Below are positions 5,628 through 12,886 of a stretch of 41,275 bases of DNA, piece by piece. A program made the position numbers and the translations under genes. Numbering within the stretch: the first letter of the stretch is position 1; each line of letters opens with the position of its first letter. A model generated the notes under the pieces. It was given only the letters and a program-made list of their open reading frames with translations, was not told the DNA's origin and searched no databases. Origin of the DNA: a virus; the IMG/VR virus record IMGVR_UViG_3300046167_000406, positions 1 through 41,275 of that record; one strand, given 5' to 3'.

Positions 5628-6298
5628 TGCACTACTACCCTAAAAATATAGGTGACTATCGTAGAGACACTATGCACCTATCGTTATTAGAGCATGGTGT
5701 TTATATGACTTTGATTGATCATTATATCTTGAATGAAGAACCATTTTCAGATAATATAGAAGATATACTTTGGCTTGTTGGAGCAAGAACTGAAGAAGAG
5801 AAGAACGCTGTATCTTTAATTCTTAACAAGTTTTTTAAGAAAAAGGATGATGGTTATTATCACAAAAGATGTGATGAGGAAATACAAAAATATAAGAAGA
5901 ACGCTGAGGTAGCAAGGGAAAATGGAAAGAAAGGGGGTAGACCTAGAAACCCAGAGGTAACCCAGAGTAAACCCAACCCTAAGCTAACCAATAACCAAAA
6001 ACTAGAAACCAATAACCATGAACCATTGTTTGTAGAGTTTTGGAAAACATATCCTCATCGTAATGGGGTTGGTGCTACTAAACCACAATCGTTAGAGTGG
6101 TGGAATACTAAACCATTAGATACCTTAACGATGGTTTTAGATGGGACAAAGAAGTTTAAAGCTTATATAGAGAGATGTCATAAGGACAATGTATTTAATG
6201 GAGGAATACCTGACCCTATTAGATACCTAAAAAACAAAAGGTATAAGGATGACTTTAAAGTAGTTAGAAAAAAGTCTGCATACGATAACATAAAATAG
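5627..6298 (+). CDS. DUF1376 / O-like replication protein, 223 aa
   Basis: Residues 1-90 match the DUF1376 pattern: His-Tyr-Tyr-Pro then Ile-Gly-Asp-Tyr-Arg-Arg-Asp, Leu-x3-Glu-His-Gly-Val-Tyr, and a winged-helix-like body. A Lys/Gly/Arg stretch (100-107) and a low-complexity Asn/Thr/Pro hinge (108-133) follow. The C-terminal part resembles lambda O-type proteins (Phe-Trp-Lys-x-Tyr-Pro at about 138-143). Such proteins bind phage origins and recruit helicase. The hinge DNA at 5984-6025 is a six-unit heptamer array, as expected if the origin lies inside the initiator gene (as in lambda O). The helicase is encoded downstream. Confidence 0.82.
   Translation: MHYYPKNIGDYRRDTMHLSLLEHGVYMTLIDHYILNEEPFSDNIEDILWLVGARTEEEKNAVSLILNKFFKKKDDGYYHKRCDEEIQKYKKNAEVARENGKKGGRPRNPEVTQSKPNPKLTNNQKLETNNHEPLFVEFWKTYPHRNGVGATKPQSLEWWNTKPLDTLTMVLDGTKKFKAYIERCHKDNVFNGGIPDPIRYLKNKRYKDDFKVVRKKSAYDNIK
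5984..6025 (+). repeat. Six in-phase heptamers inside the replication gene
   Basis: Six consecutive 7-base units follow NNAACCA; the third is degenerate (AAAACTA). They encode residues 120-133 and create a seven-residue protein repeat. An AACCC-rich stretch (5948-5980) precedes them. The same arrangement, inverted, recurs at 40718-40800. This is a candidate origin iteron array. Confidence 0.75.
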
Positions 6299-6307
6299 GA
6301 GATAAAT

Positions 6308-6709
6308 ATGAAAGAACTAATTGCAATACAACAAGAACTAAACGTACCAAAGAATCAGAAAAACAAGTTTGGTAATTATAACTACAGATCATGTGAAGAT
6401 ATACTGGTAGCATTAAAACCTTTACTTGATAAATACAAATCATCAATTTTAATTACTGATGACGTTAAAGAGGTAGCTGGTATTCCTTATGTAGAGGCAA
6501 CTGCTGTATTTAAAGGCCAAGACACTGAAGCATTAAGTGTTCGCGCACAAGCAGGTATCAATCCTAACCAAAAAGGAATGAGTATCTCTCAGTCGTTTGG
6601 GGCAAGTAGTTCCTATGCCAGAAAATATGCTTTAGCAGGAATGTTCTTACTAGATGATACTAAAGATGCAGACACACAAGATAACTCTAAGGAGAACTTT
6701 GGCTTATGA
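6308..6709 (+). CDS. ERF-family single-strand annealing protein, 133 aa
   Basis: The protein matches the ERF superfamily: an N-terminal Gln-rich helix, Lys-Phe-Gly-Asn-Tyr-x-Tyr-Arg-Ser-x-Glu-Asp-Ile, and the core Gln-Ser-Phe-Gly-Ala-Ser-Ser-Ser-Tyr-Ala-Arg-Lys-Tyr-Ala. ERF proteins anneal complementary single strands in phage recombination, fitting a genome that must form concatemers from terminal repeats. It ends in an acidic tail. The stop overlaps the exonuclease start (ATGA), giving the usual exonuclease/annealing pair in one operon. Confidence 0.9.
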   Translation: MKELIAIQQELNVPKNQKNKFGNYNYRSCEDILVALKPLLDKYKSSILITDDVKEVAGIPYVEATAVFKGQDTEALSVRAQAGINPNQKGMSISQSFGASSSYARKYALAGMFLLDDTKDADTQDNSKENFGL

Positions 6710-7347
6710 GCAACGAAGAATTAATACAAGGTAGTGATGAATGGTTTGCTGTTAGGATGGGTAAAATAACGGCATCAAAATTAGGAGACCTTATGAGGGT
6801 CACTAAATATGGAGAGTCAACATATAAAACTAGACTCAGAATGGAACTTGCTATTGAAAGACTGACTGGCAAATCTGCTAGTCCTAATTTCATGAACCAA
6901 GCTATGCACGATGGTGTTGAGCGTGAGCCTGATGCTAGAACTTTGTTTGAAGCAGTTACAGGAAAAGAGGTTGCCCTCTGTGGTAGCTTTGACCATCCTG
7001 AAATTGTAAATACAAGTGCAAGTCCTGATGGATTGCTTAGAGGTGAAAATGCTGTATTGGAGATTAAGTGTCCTACGCATATCACTCATGCTAAAAATCT
7101 TTTGTCAGAAAAGATGCCAAAGAACTATGAGTACCAAGTTCAATGGCAGATTGCTTGTACTGAAAGTGAGTATGCTTACTTTGCATCTTACCATCCTGAC
7201 TTTCCACCTGAACTTAGGTTGAAGTGGGTTAAGGTTTTAAGAGACAATATTATGATTCTTGAAATCGAAGATGAGGTAAGGAAATTTGATATAGAAGTAG
7301 AAGACTTAATTAATCAACTAAAAAAAGGAGCAAATAAAAATGGCTGA
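6706..7347 (+). CDS. YqaJ-like phage recombination exonuclease, 213 aa
   Basis: This is a lambda-exonuclease-like enzyme of the YqaJ family. It has Gly-Ser-Asp-Glu-Trp-Phe near the N-terminus, Ser-Pro-Asp (Asp108) and Glu119-Ile-Lys121 of the PD-(D/E)XK metal site, and Gln-Val-Gln-Trp-Gln further on. It would chew one strand of duplex DNA ends to expose substrate for the ERF partner encoded just upstream (4-base overlap). Length is normal for the family. The ribosome site of the SSB-like gene lies in its last codons. Confidence 0.92.
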   Translation: MSNEELIQGSDEWFAVRMGKITASKLGDLMRVTKYGESTYKTRLRMELAIERLTGKSASPNFMNQAMHDGVEREPDARTLFEAVTGKEVALCGSFDHPEIVNTSASPDGLLRGENAVLEIKCPTHITHAKNLLSEKMPKNYEYQVQWQIACTESEYAYFASYHPDFPPELRLKWVKVLRDNIMILEIEDEVRKFDIEVEDLINQLKKGANKNG

Positions 7348-7591
7348 ACAATATGATAACACTAACTCATTTGCAATGTTTAAGAATGAGAAAGGTGATA
7401 ATGAAGCAAGACCTGATTACACAGGTACAGTAACATTAGAGGGTGGTAAAGAAATGAGAATGGCTGCGTGGATTAGGGAATCTAAGTCAGGAGTAAAATT
7501 CTTAAGTGGTAGGTTATCTGAACCACAAGTTCAATCTTCTGAGGCTAACAGGAATAATGCTAGAGTAGAGGGGGATGACGTACCATTCTAA
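7340..7591 (+). CDS. Small SSB-like / DUF736-like protein, 83 aa
   Basis: The protein has a beta-rich core with a Pro-Asp-Tyr-x-Gly motif and ends in Asp-Asp-Val-Pro-Phe, like the acidic tail of single-stranded DNA-binding proteins that recruits replication partners. Its place directly after the annealing protein and exonuclease supports a recombination or replication role. The SSB-like assignment rests on the tail and context, not on a full OB-fold signature. The start overlaps the exonuclease end by 8 bases. Confidence 0.68.
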   Translation: MAEQYDNTNSFAMFKNEKGDNEARPDYTGTVTLEGGKEMRMAAWIRESKSGVKFLSGRLSEPQVQSSEANRNNARVEGDDVPF

Positions 7592-7992
7592 TACAAGAGG
7601 TCTTAAACCACTTTGATGGAGTTCGTGAAACGGGCAATGGACAGTATTCGTGTCGTTGCCCTGCACACGAAGATAAGAGTGCATCACTAGGAATAAAAGA
7701 GGGAGATGAAAATCGCATCCTACTGAATTGTTTTGCTGGTTGTGATGTTAAATCTATTTTAGAGTCGGTTGGTTTGGACTGGAAAGACATACTGCCTGAT
7801 AACAAACTATATCAAGCAGAGAAACATAGCTTTAATCCTTTTGCGGTATTAAAGATGATTAGAGATGAAGTATTAATTATTGGTCTAGCAAGTGCAGATA
7901 TTAGAAATAATAAACCACTTAACGATAAAGATCATGATAGATTATTAAAAGCAGTAAGCAATGTAAGAGATGCTTATGCTAAAACAAAATAG
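7591..7992 (+). CDS. Primase-type zinc-binding protein, 133 aa, no standard start
   Basis: The open frame encodes a CHC2-like zinc domain: Cys-x-Cys-Pro-Ala-His-Glu-Asp-Lys-Ser-Ala-Ser-Leu-Gly-Ile, later Asn-Cys-Phe-Ala-Gly-Cys. The family normally starts just before the Gln-Glu-Val-Leu segment seen here, but the codon there is ATA (7591), overlapping the previous stop as TAATA. A single A-for-G error (ATG to ATA) or a rare ATT/ATA start would explain this. No TOPRIM domain follows, so only the template-recognition part of a primase is present, encoded ahead of the helicase. The last base overlaps the tmRNA-like RNA. Confidence 0.7.
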   Translation: MQEVLNHFDGVRETGNGQYSCRCPAHEDKSASLGIKEGDENRILLNCFAGCDVKSILESVGLDWKDILPDNKLYQAEKHSFNPFAVLKMIRDEVLIIGLASADIRNNKPLNDKDHDRLLKAVSNVRDAYAKTK

Positions 7993-8069
7993 GGGTAGCT
8001 TTGGTTTCGACAGTGTGTAAAATTAATTTAGCATACTGGACGTGAGTTCGATTCTCACCTACTCCACCA
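7992..8069 (+). ncRNA. Minimal tmRNA-like RNA (tRNA-like domain only)
   Basis: The 78-nt RNA folds as a tmRNA tRNA-like domain. The acceptor GGGGUAG pairs with CUACUCC, including a G3-U70 wobble, followed by discriminator A and an encoded CCA. The 5' part keeps the tmRNA signature GGUUUCGAC in place of a D-arm. CAGUGUG pairs with CAUACUG (helix 2), capped by a 14-nt loop. GGAC then leads into a perfect T-arm, GUGAG-UUCGAUU-CUCAC. The whole mRNA-like region, resume codon, tag peptide and pseudoknots are absent. G3-U70 and A73 are the identity marks for alanyl-tRNA synthetase. It could be an SmpB/EF-Tu-binding decoy or regulator. It starts on the last base of the primase gene and lies 5 bases from tRNA-Tyr. 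Confidence 0.82.
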
Positions 8070-8074
8070 TTAAA

Positions 8075-8160
8075 GGATAGTCGGCAAAGTAGGAGAGTTG
8101 CGATGGACTGTAAATCCATTCCCTCTGGGTGAGTAGGTTCGATTCCTACACTATCCACCA
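8075..8160 (+). tRNA. tRNA-Tyr (anticodon GUA)
   Basis: The RNA has a 7-bp acceptor (GGATAGT/ACTATCC), an anticodon loop CTGTAAA with GUA on the stem ATGGA/TCCAT, a long class II variable arm, the T-arm GTAGG-TTCGATT-CCTAC, and an encoded CCA. Length 86 nt fits bacterial tRNA-Tyr. Position 8 reads C, not the near-universal U, which may be a base error. Confidence 0.95.
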
Positions 8161-8175
8161 TTATAGGAGAATAAA

Positions 8176-8340
8176 ATGACAGTATATAAAGTATCAGGAG
8201 GAGTTAAAGACTATCTAGTAACGCCTTGGGCAATGGGTGCGTTTAAAGCTAGATCTTATTTGAAAGCAAGAAGTATAGATGCAATAGTAACTAAGTATGT
8301 GCAAGTAGATGGTCAGTGGAAAAAGAGAGGTGTTAGGTGA
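8176..8340 (+). CDS. Small basic protein, 54 aa
   Basis: The ATG has ATAGGAGAATAAA upstream, and the stop overlaps the helicase start (GTGA). The product is basic (Lys/Arg-rich) with no hydrophobic segment. Tight coupling to the helicase gene suggests a replication-linked role, but no family is recognised. Confidence 0.68.
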   Translation: MTVYKVSGGVKDYLVTPWAMGAFKARSYLKARSIDAIVTKYVQVDGQWKKRGVR

Positions 8341-9239
8341 CAGCACAGACATTAGAGGACATTCTCATTACTGATAGAGAAGTTTCAGGTTATATGGAGA
8401 CTAGAGATTCAGGTGAGCATCTTAAAATTAAAAAACCTACCGAGTATATAGATCAGGTAGAGAAATACTTTTCTGATGACTTAACAGGAGGATTAGAGTT
8501 ACCATTTCCTAAAACTGCTGCTGACTATAAAGTTCGTATGGGGGAAATTTCTTTGTACACTGGATTTTCCGGGCATGGCAAATCGGCATTTTTAAACTTT
8601 GTTATGTTACATCTAATGAAACAAGAGAAGACTATGATTGCTTCTTTTGAGATGTTACCTAAGGCCACACTAGGTAGGATGTGTCAGCAAACAGGTGAGG
8701 CTTTACCTAACAGTGATTACATTAAAGACTTTTTAGGTAAGTTAGATAATAACTTATTCTTGTATGACCCACAAGGAGAAACTTCAGCTGAAAAAGTCCT
8801 TGAAGTAATTTATTACTGTGCTGAAAAGCTTGGTGTTAAACTGATGGTCATAGACTCGTTAATGAAGTGTGGTATTAATGAAGATGATTTAAATAAACAA
8901 AAGTCTTTTGCTAATAAGCTATCAGTTGCAGCTAGAGACTTAGACATACATATATTTCTAGTAGCACACAGTAGAAAGACCGCTAACGAGAATGACTGGG
9001 CAAATAAGTTTGATGTTGCAGGTTCTGCAAATTTAACTAACCTAGTTGACAATGTATTTTCTATTCATCGTAATAAAGCAAGAGAAGAAGAGGTGCTAAA
9101 TGGTAGTTTAGATACAGAGTTAATGAATCAACCACCATGTAGTGTGTACTTATTAAAACAAAGACATGGGAGAGGTATAGAGACTCGTTGGGGATTTGGT
9201 TTTAAGCCTGAGACGTTCTCTTATACAGAGACATGGTAA
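8337..9239 (+). CDS. DnaB/gp4-type replicative helicase, 300 aa
   Basis: This is a RecA-fold hexameric helicase. Walker A is Gly-Phe-Ser-Gly-His-Gly-Lys-Ser (residues 76-83) and Walker B is Leu-Met-Val-Ile-Asp-Ser (169-174). An Ala-His-Ser-Arg-Lys segment (DnaB motif H3-like) and a C-terminal Lys-Gln-Arg-His-Gly-Arg-Gly region with an arginine finger follow. It lacks a primase domain; the zinc-binding primase part is a separate gene at 7591, so the usual gp4 fusion is split. The start is GTG, overlapping the upstream stop. It should unwind phage DNA at the fork for host polymerase. Confidence 0.9.
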   Translation: MTAQTLEDILITDREVSGYMETRDSGEHLKIKKPTEYIDQVEKYFSDDLTGGLELPFPKTAADYKVRMGEISLYTGFSGHGKSAFLNFVMLHLMKQEKTMIASFEMLPKATLGRMCQQTGEALPNSDYIKDFLGKLDNNLFLYDPQGETSAEKVLEVIYYCAEKLGVKLMVIDSLMKCGINEDDLNKQKSFANKLSVAARDLDIHIFLVAHSRKTANENDWANKFDVAGSANLTNLVDNVFSIHRNKAREEEVLNGSLDTELMNQPPCSVYLLKQRHGRGIETRWGFGFKPETFSYTETW

Positions 9240-9403
9240 TGATGATTAAAGACTTTATTAAAGAAGTAAAGAAGACTTTTGGGGATGATGTAGAGTTTAA
9301 AGCTACATCTAATGATGGACAAACATACAGGAGTAAACACTATGAAAAAATTGATTCTGAGATCAAAAAAGGACGTGGAACAAATAGAAAGTCTTTGTGG
9401 TGA
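9239..9403 (+). CDS. Small basic protein, 54 aa
   Basis: The ATG overlaps the helicase stop (TAATG). The product is lysine-rich with no recognised domain. Its 3' part overlaps the NinB-like gene by about 60 bases in another frame, so the overlap makes this call weaker than its neighbours. Confidence 0.45.
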   Translation: MMIKDFIKEVKKTFGDDVEFKATSNDGQTYRSKHYEKIDSEIKKGRGTNRKSLW

Positions 9404-9707
9404 GTTAGATTTTAGTAAAGCTTGGGAAGTAGAAATAAAGCCTTTTTCATTTAGTAGAAGTGCAGATCAAAACAAAAGATACTGGAAGATAATAAAGGAG
9501 TTAGGAAGTTTTCTTGGTTATGATGAGGGAGAGATGCACGAGCTTATGAAGTATAAGTTTCTATCTTACAAACAAGAAATGTTAGGTGATGAAATGACAG
9601 TAGTCCCATCTACATCTAAACTAACGATTAAAGAGTTTGTAGAGTATTCATCTAAAGTAGAAAGGTTTGCATCAGGGTTAGGTTTTAATTTTAAAGGAGA
9701 TTATTAA
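9342..9707 (+). CDS. NinB-like recombination protein, 121 aa
   Basis: The start at 9342 is preceded by CAGGAGTAAACACT; an upstream in-frame ATG at 9312 has no such site. The protein has the NinB layout: a beta strand with Val-Glu-Ile-Lys-Pro-Phe, then Arg-Ser-Ala-Asp-Gln-Asn-Lys-Arg-Tyr-Trp, a helical part and Asp-Glu-Gly-Glu-Met-His-Glu-Leu-Met-Lys. In lambda-like phages NinB (Orf) is a mediator of ERF/Bet-type recombination that binds single-stranded DNA and SSB. It sits with ERF, exonuclease and SSB-like genes, as expected. Confidence 0.8.
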   Translation: MKKLILRSKKDVEQIESLCGELDFSKAWEVEIKPFSFSRSADQNKRYWKIIKELGSFLGYDEGEMHELMKYKFLSYKQEMLGDEMTVVPSTSKLTIKEFVEYSSKVERFASGLGFNFKGDY

Positions 9708-11179
9708 TGAACTATTTATCTGTATGCAGTGGAGTTGAAGCTGCATCTGTAGCATGGAAAGGATTAGGGTGGAATCCTCTAGGTTTTAGTGAGATAGAGA
9801 AGTTTCCATCAGAAGTATTACAGCACCATTATCCCAATGTGCCTAACTTAGGGGATATGAATAACTATAAGGAGTGGAATTTTGGAAAAAGATCAGTTGA
9901 CCTTGTCGTTGGGGGAACACCATGTCAATCATTCTCAGTCGCTGGACTCAGAAAAGGAATGGAAGACCCAAGAGGGAATCTTGCCCTCACATTTTGTGCA
10001 ATTCTTGATAAGTTTAGACCCAAGTGGTTCGTTTGGGAAAACGTGCCAGGTGTCCTCAGTAGTAACAAAGGACGAGACTTTGGCTCCTTCCTCGGGGCGG
10101 TGGCTGAACTCGGGTATGGTGCATCATACAGGGTGCTTGACGCTCAGAACTTCGGAGTCCCACAGCGAAGGAGAAGAGTCTTTGTTGTCGGACATCTTGG
10201 AGACTGGAGTCCTACCGCAGAAGTATTATTTGAGCCAGAAAGCTTGTCAAGGCATATTGAGGAGAGCAGAAAAAAGAGGAAAGACACTCCCAGAGACTCT
10301 TCGCTTGGCATTGATACAAGTGGCCCACTCGCAGCAAGAGACCACAAAGACATGGGAACAGATGGACTAAACAAAACTTCATCGAAAATGATCCCTACAA
10401 TAGCTCACTGTTTAGAGACAACAAGCAATGACTATTCAAGAGCTGATGGTTTTAACATGATACCAGAGAAAACAGATGCTTTGTTAGCTAGGGATTATAA
10501 AGGATTAAACTCTGATAGTTTAGCCAGTAAAGCTATTGTTGAAGTCTTTGAGAACCATCCATCTGATAGTCGTGTTAAAGAAATGGGTGAAACTTGTCAA
10601 ACAGTAACATCAACATGGGGTGCAGGTGGCGGTAATATTCCATTTGTGTTAGGAGGTCAGCATCCAAACGCTGCAGTTTCTGAAAATGAATCACCCACAT
10701 TAACTAATGCTATGGGAAGTGGTGGAGGTCATGTCCCTGTAATAAACGAACCTTTTGCATTAGCTGAAAACACTATAGGAAGACAGCCTCTTAACGGAGG
10801 TAATGGAGATGGGTACACTGAAAAAACACCTATGTACACATTAAATGCTACAGGAGTTCATGGCATAGCACATGGGTTTGAACCAGGTATTGCAAAGAGG
10901 GAGGGTAATCCATCTAGGTTTACTGAAGAAAAGTCTCCTACCATAAGAGCTAACATGGGAGATAATCAAGTAGCAGTTTCAAATCAAATGGCAGTAAGAA
11001 AGTTAACGCCTGTTGAGTGTGAAAGGTTGCAAGGATTTCCTGACAACTACACTAACATTAAAGAGAATTGTCCTGATGGTCATAGGTATAAAGCTATGGG
11101 TAATAGTATGGCAGTACCTGTAATGAGATGGATAGGAGAACGTATAAACAACTATAAGGAGGAAAACTATGCAGTATAA
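9707..11179 (+). CDS. DNA (cytosine-5) methyltransferase, 490 aa
   Basis: This is an m5C methyltransferase. It has Cys-Ser-Gly-Val-Glu-Ala-Ala-Ser (cofactor motif I, residues 7-14), Pro-Cys-Gln-Ser with catalytic Cys73, Glu-Asn-Val (111-113), Gln-Arg-Arg-Arg-Arg (153-157), and a C-terminal Arg-Leu-Gln-Gly-Phe-Pro plus Gly-Asn-Ser. The target-recognition region (about 195-435) is long, Gly-rich and partly repetitive (Ser-Pro-Thr-x-Thr-like units). It probably protects phage DNA from restriction. The DNA of residues 58-220 (about 9880-10370) uses many more C- and G-ending codons than the flanks, which suggests a mosaic origin. No cognate endonuclease is adjacent. Confidence 0.92.
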   Translation: MNYLSVCSGVEAASVAWKGLGWNPLGFSEIEKFPSEVLQHHYPNVPNLGDMNNYKEWNFGKRSVDLVVGGTPCQSFSVAGLRKGMEDPRGNLALTFCAILDKFRPKWFVWENVPGVLSSNKGRDFGSFLGAVAELGYGASYRVLDAQNFGVPQRRRRVFVVGHLGDWSPTAEVLFEPESLSRHIEESRKKRKDTPRDSSLGIDTSGPLAARDHKDMGTDGLNKTSSKMIPTIAHCLETTSNDYSRADGFNMIPEKTDALLARDYKGLNSDSLASKAIVEVFENHPSDSRVKEMGETCQTVTSTWGAGGGNIPFVLGGQHPNAAVSENESPTLTNAMGSGGGHVPVINEPFALAENTIGRQPLNGGNGDGYTEKTPMYTLNATGVHGIAHGFEPGIAKREGNPSRFTEEKSPTIRANMGDNQVAVSNQMAVRKLTPVECERLQGFPDNYTNIKENCPDGHRYKAMGNSMAVPVMRWIGERINNYKEENYAV

Positions 11180-11873
11180 AAAAGTTATGGTAATAGGTGA
11201 TATGCACATTCCGTATCATCACAAAGACTCTATGGCATTTCTTAGAGCGTTAAAGAAAAAGTACAAAGGTTTTGACCTAGTAGTAAACATAGGTGATGAG
11301 TTAGATCAACACGCAATTAGTATGCACGATAATGATCCAGACTTACCTAGTGCTGGAGATGAGTTAAAGATGTCTAAGGTTCACGTTAAGGAATTAGAAA
11401 AGATATTCCCTGATATGACGTTAGTTGATTCTAATCATTCATCGTTAGTATATAGACGAGCATTAAAGTATGGTTTACCAAAGGCTTATCTTAAACACTA
11501 CAACGAGTTCTTAGGTGTAGGTAAGGGTTGGAAGTGGGTGCAAGACTTAACCATTACTCTTAATGATGGTTCTAGGTGTTTCTTTACTCATGGTATGTCA
11601 GCTAATGTATTAAGTGTGGCTCAGAAGTATGGTATGCACACAGTTCAGGGACATTACCATAGTAAAGCTAGTATTCAATACTTTAGCAATCCTGATAAAT
11701 TAGTATGGGGCGCACAAACAGGATGCTTAACTAACCAAGATTCAATGGCCTTTAGTTATGCTAAAAACTTTAAAGACAGATTCATTATGTCATCCATTGT
11801 GATTGTAGATGGACAACCTAGAATACATCCTATGGTTATTAAAGATGGTAAATGGATAGGTAAGATAGTATAA
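11169..11873 (+). CDS. Calcineurin-like metallophosphoesterase, 234 aa
   Basis: The phosphoesterase motifs are in order: Gly-Asp11-Met-His13, Gly-Asp-Glu-Leu-Asp (42-46), Asn89-His90, His141-Gly, and Gly-His-Tyr-His (161-164). These ligate two metals. Substrate is unknown; phage members may act on nucleotides or protein phosphates. The gene overlaps the methyltransferase by 11 bases, with AAGGAGGAAAACT as ribosome site, and its stop overlaps the next start. Confidence 0.88.
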   Translation: MQYKKVMVIGDMHIPYHHKDSMAFLRALKKKYKGFDLVVNIGDELDQHAISMHDNDPDLPSAGDELKMSKVHVKELEKIFPDMTLVDSNHSSLVYRRALKYGLPKAYLKHYNEFLGVGKGWKWVQDLTITLNDGSRCFFTHGMSANVLSVAQKYGMHTVQGHYHSKASIQYFSNPDKLVWGAQTGCLTNQDSMAFSYAKNFKDRFIMSSIVIVDGQPRIHPMVIKDGKWIGKIV

Positions 11874-12160
11874 TGAAGAAAGCAAACAAACTTAAAATGC
11901 AAAAGATGGTAGAGTTTGGTTGTGTGGTATGTAGGTGGTATGAGGGGGTAGATGATTTACCTCCTTGTAACATTCATCATATTAGAGATAAGACTGGACT
12001 AGGCATGAAAGATGAAGAGATGATACCTCTTTGTCATTACCATCATCAAGGGCGTATGGGTATTCATACTATAGGTAAAAAGATGTGGGAAGAAAGGTAT
12101 GGAACTCAACGTGAATTACATGAACGAATGAAGGAGGAATTAAATTTTGACATCGATTGA
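11873..12160 (+). CDS. Ref-like HNH nuclease, 95 aa
   Basis: Cys-Val-Val-Cys near residue 17, Asn-Ile-His-His-Ile, then Ile-Pro-Leu-Cys-His-Tyr-His-His-Gln-Gly match the zinc-plus-HNH core of Ref-type (phage P1 recombination enhancement function) nucleases. The C-terminal Trp-Glu-x2-Tyr-Gly-x-Gln-x-Glu-Leu is also typical. In other phages these are RecA-dependent or recombination-associated nucleases. ATG overlaps the previous stop. Confidence 0.82.
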   Translation: MKKANKLKMQKMVEFGCVVCRWYEGVDDLPPCNIHHIRDKTGLGMKDEEMIPLCHYHHQGRMGIHTIGKKMWEERYGTQRELHERMKEELNFDID

Positions 12161-12380
12161 TTTTGAAGTAAAGAATCCACTTAAAGATCAGGTGGGTGGA
12201 GACCATTATAGTAAGTTAGAAATACAACCAGCGGTGTATTCAGAACGTAACAAGCTATCTTACTTACAAGGTAATGCAATTAAGTATATTACTAGATATA
12301 AAGATAAGGGAGGTGTAGAAGACTTATACAAGGCAATACACACTGTTAAACTTTTAATAGAATTGGAGGACATAAAATGA
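12147..12380 (+). CDS. DUF3310 protein, 77 aa
   Basis: The DUF3310 hallmarks are present: Gln-Val-Gly-Gly-Asp-His-Tyr, Ile-Gln-Pro, Gly-Asn-Ala-Ile-Lys-Tyr-Ile-Thr-Arg-Tyr-Lys-Asp-Lys-Gly-Gly, and Asp-Leu-x-Lys-Ala-Ile-His. The family is widespread in phages and is often described as nucleotide-kinase-like; its activity is not firmly established. The start is TTG at 12147, behind AAGGAGGAATTAAA, overlapping the end of the nuclease gene by 14 bases. Confidence 0.85.
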   Translation: MTSIDFEVKNPLKDQVGGDHYSKLEIQPAVYSERNKLSYLQGNAIKYITRYKDKGGVEDLYKAIHTVKLLIELEDIK

Positions 12381-12886
12381 GCTATTTAGGTTACAAGAAT
12401 AAGGCTTTCATGAATTATAAAAGGGAGCAAGAAAGAATAAAGATATGGAAGATAAAACAAAAGGCAGCAAAAGCAAGGAAGCTTAAAAGGTTTAGGCAGT
12501 GGAAAAAACTATCTAATACATTCATAATACAGCTTGTAGTAGTAGCATTACTAATAGCTCTTTATGGTGTGTTTGCTTCAGCAATAATAGCAGAAGAAAA
12601 AGGTAGTAAGGTAGGGGTAGGCAATTTTGTAATGGCAGTATCTTACACAGATTCATATAATGATTTAGTCTATGTATCTAACTTTGTCAACTGCGACCAT
12701 GCTTTAGATTATTACAATATGAACTGTGCAACACAAGGCGCTAAAATTATGATGTGTCAATTAGAAGAATACCTTTATATGCCAATAGGCCATAACAGTG
12801 ATTCATCATTTGACTTTGAGCCAACAGACAAACAGTCCTGCGGATTCGTAGGAGTTCAGAAACCTAAATTTACGGAGGCACAATAA
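12377..12886 (+). CDS. Membrane-anchored hypothetical protein, 169 aa
   Basis: A very basic N-terminal 45 residues is followed by one transmembrane helix (about 48-70), so the Cys-containing C-terminal 100 residues should lie in the periplasm. Five Cys residues after the helix suggest disulphides. No family is recognised. The ATG overlaps the DUF3310 stop. Confidence 0.7.
   Translation: MSYLGYKNKAFMNYKREQERIKIWKIKQKAAKARKLKRFRQWKKLSNTFIIQLVVVALLIALYGVFASAIIAEEKGSKVGVGNFVMAVSYTDSYNDLVYVSNFVNCDHALDYYNMNCATQGAKIMMCQLEEYLYMPIGHNSDSSFDFEPTDKQSCGFVGVQKPKFTEAQ

Noticed and set aside
6687-7089. Minus-strand frames opposite the exonuclease gene
   Set aside because: Antisense to a clear YqaJ-family gene, with no promoter or ribosome site.
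7992-8069. Phage attachment site (attP) matching a host tmRNA end
   Set aside because: Both halves of the acceptor stem and the 5' tmRNA signature are present and no integrase gene is found; an attP would carry only the 3' part.
7992-8160. Two-piece, permuted tmRNA as in alphaproteobacteria
   Set aside because: The order is 5' acceptor, D-region, helix 2, T-arm, CCA. A permuted gene would place the T-arm/CCA part ahead of the GGGG end.
9882-10370. 162-aa open frame inside the methyltransferase gene
   Set aside because: It is an out-of-frame shadow of well-conserved catalytic motifs, made long by the local composition.
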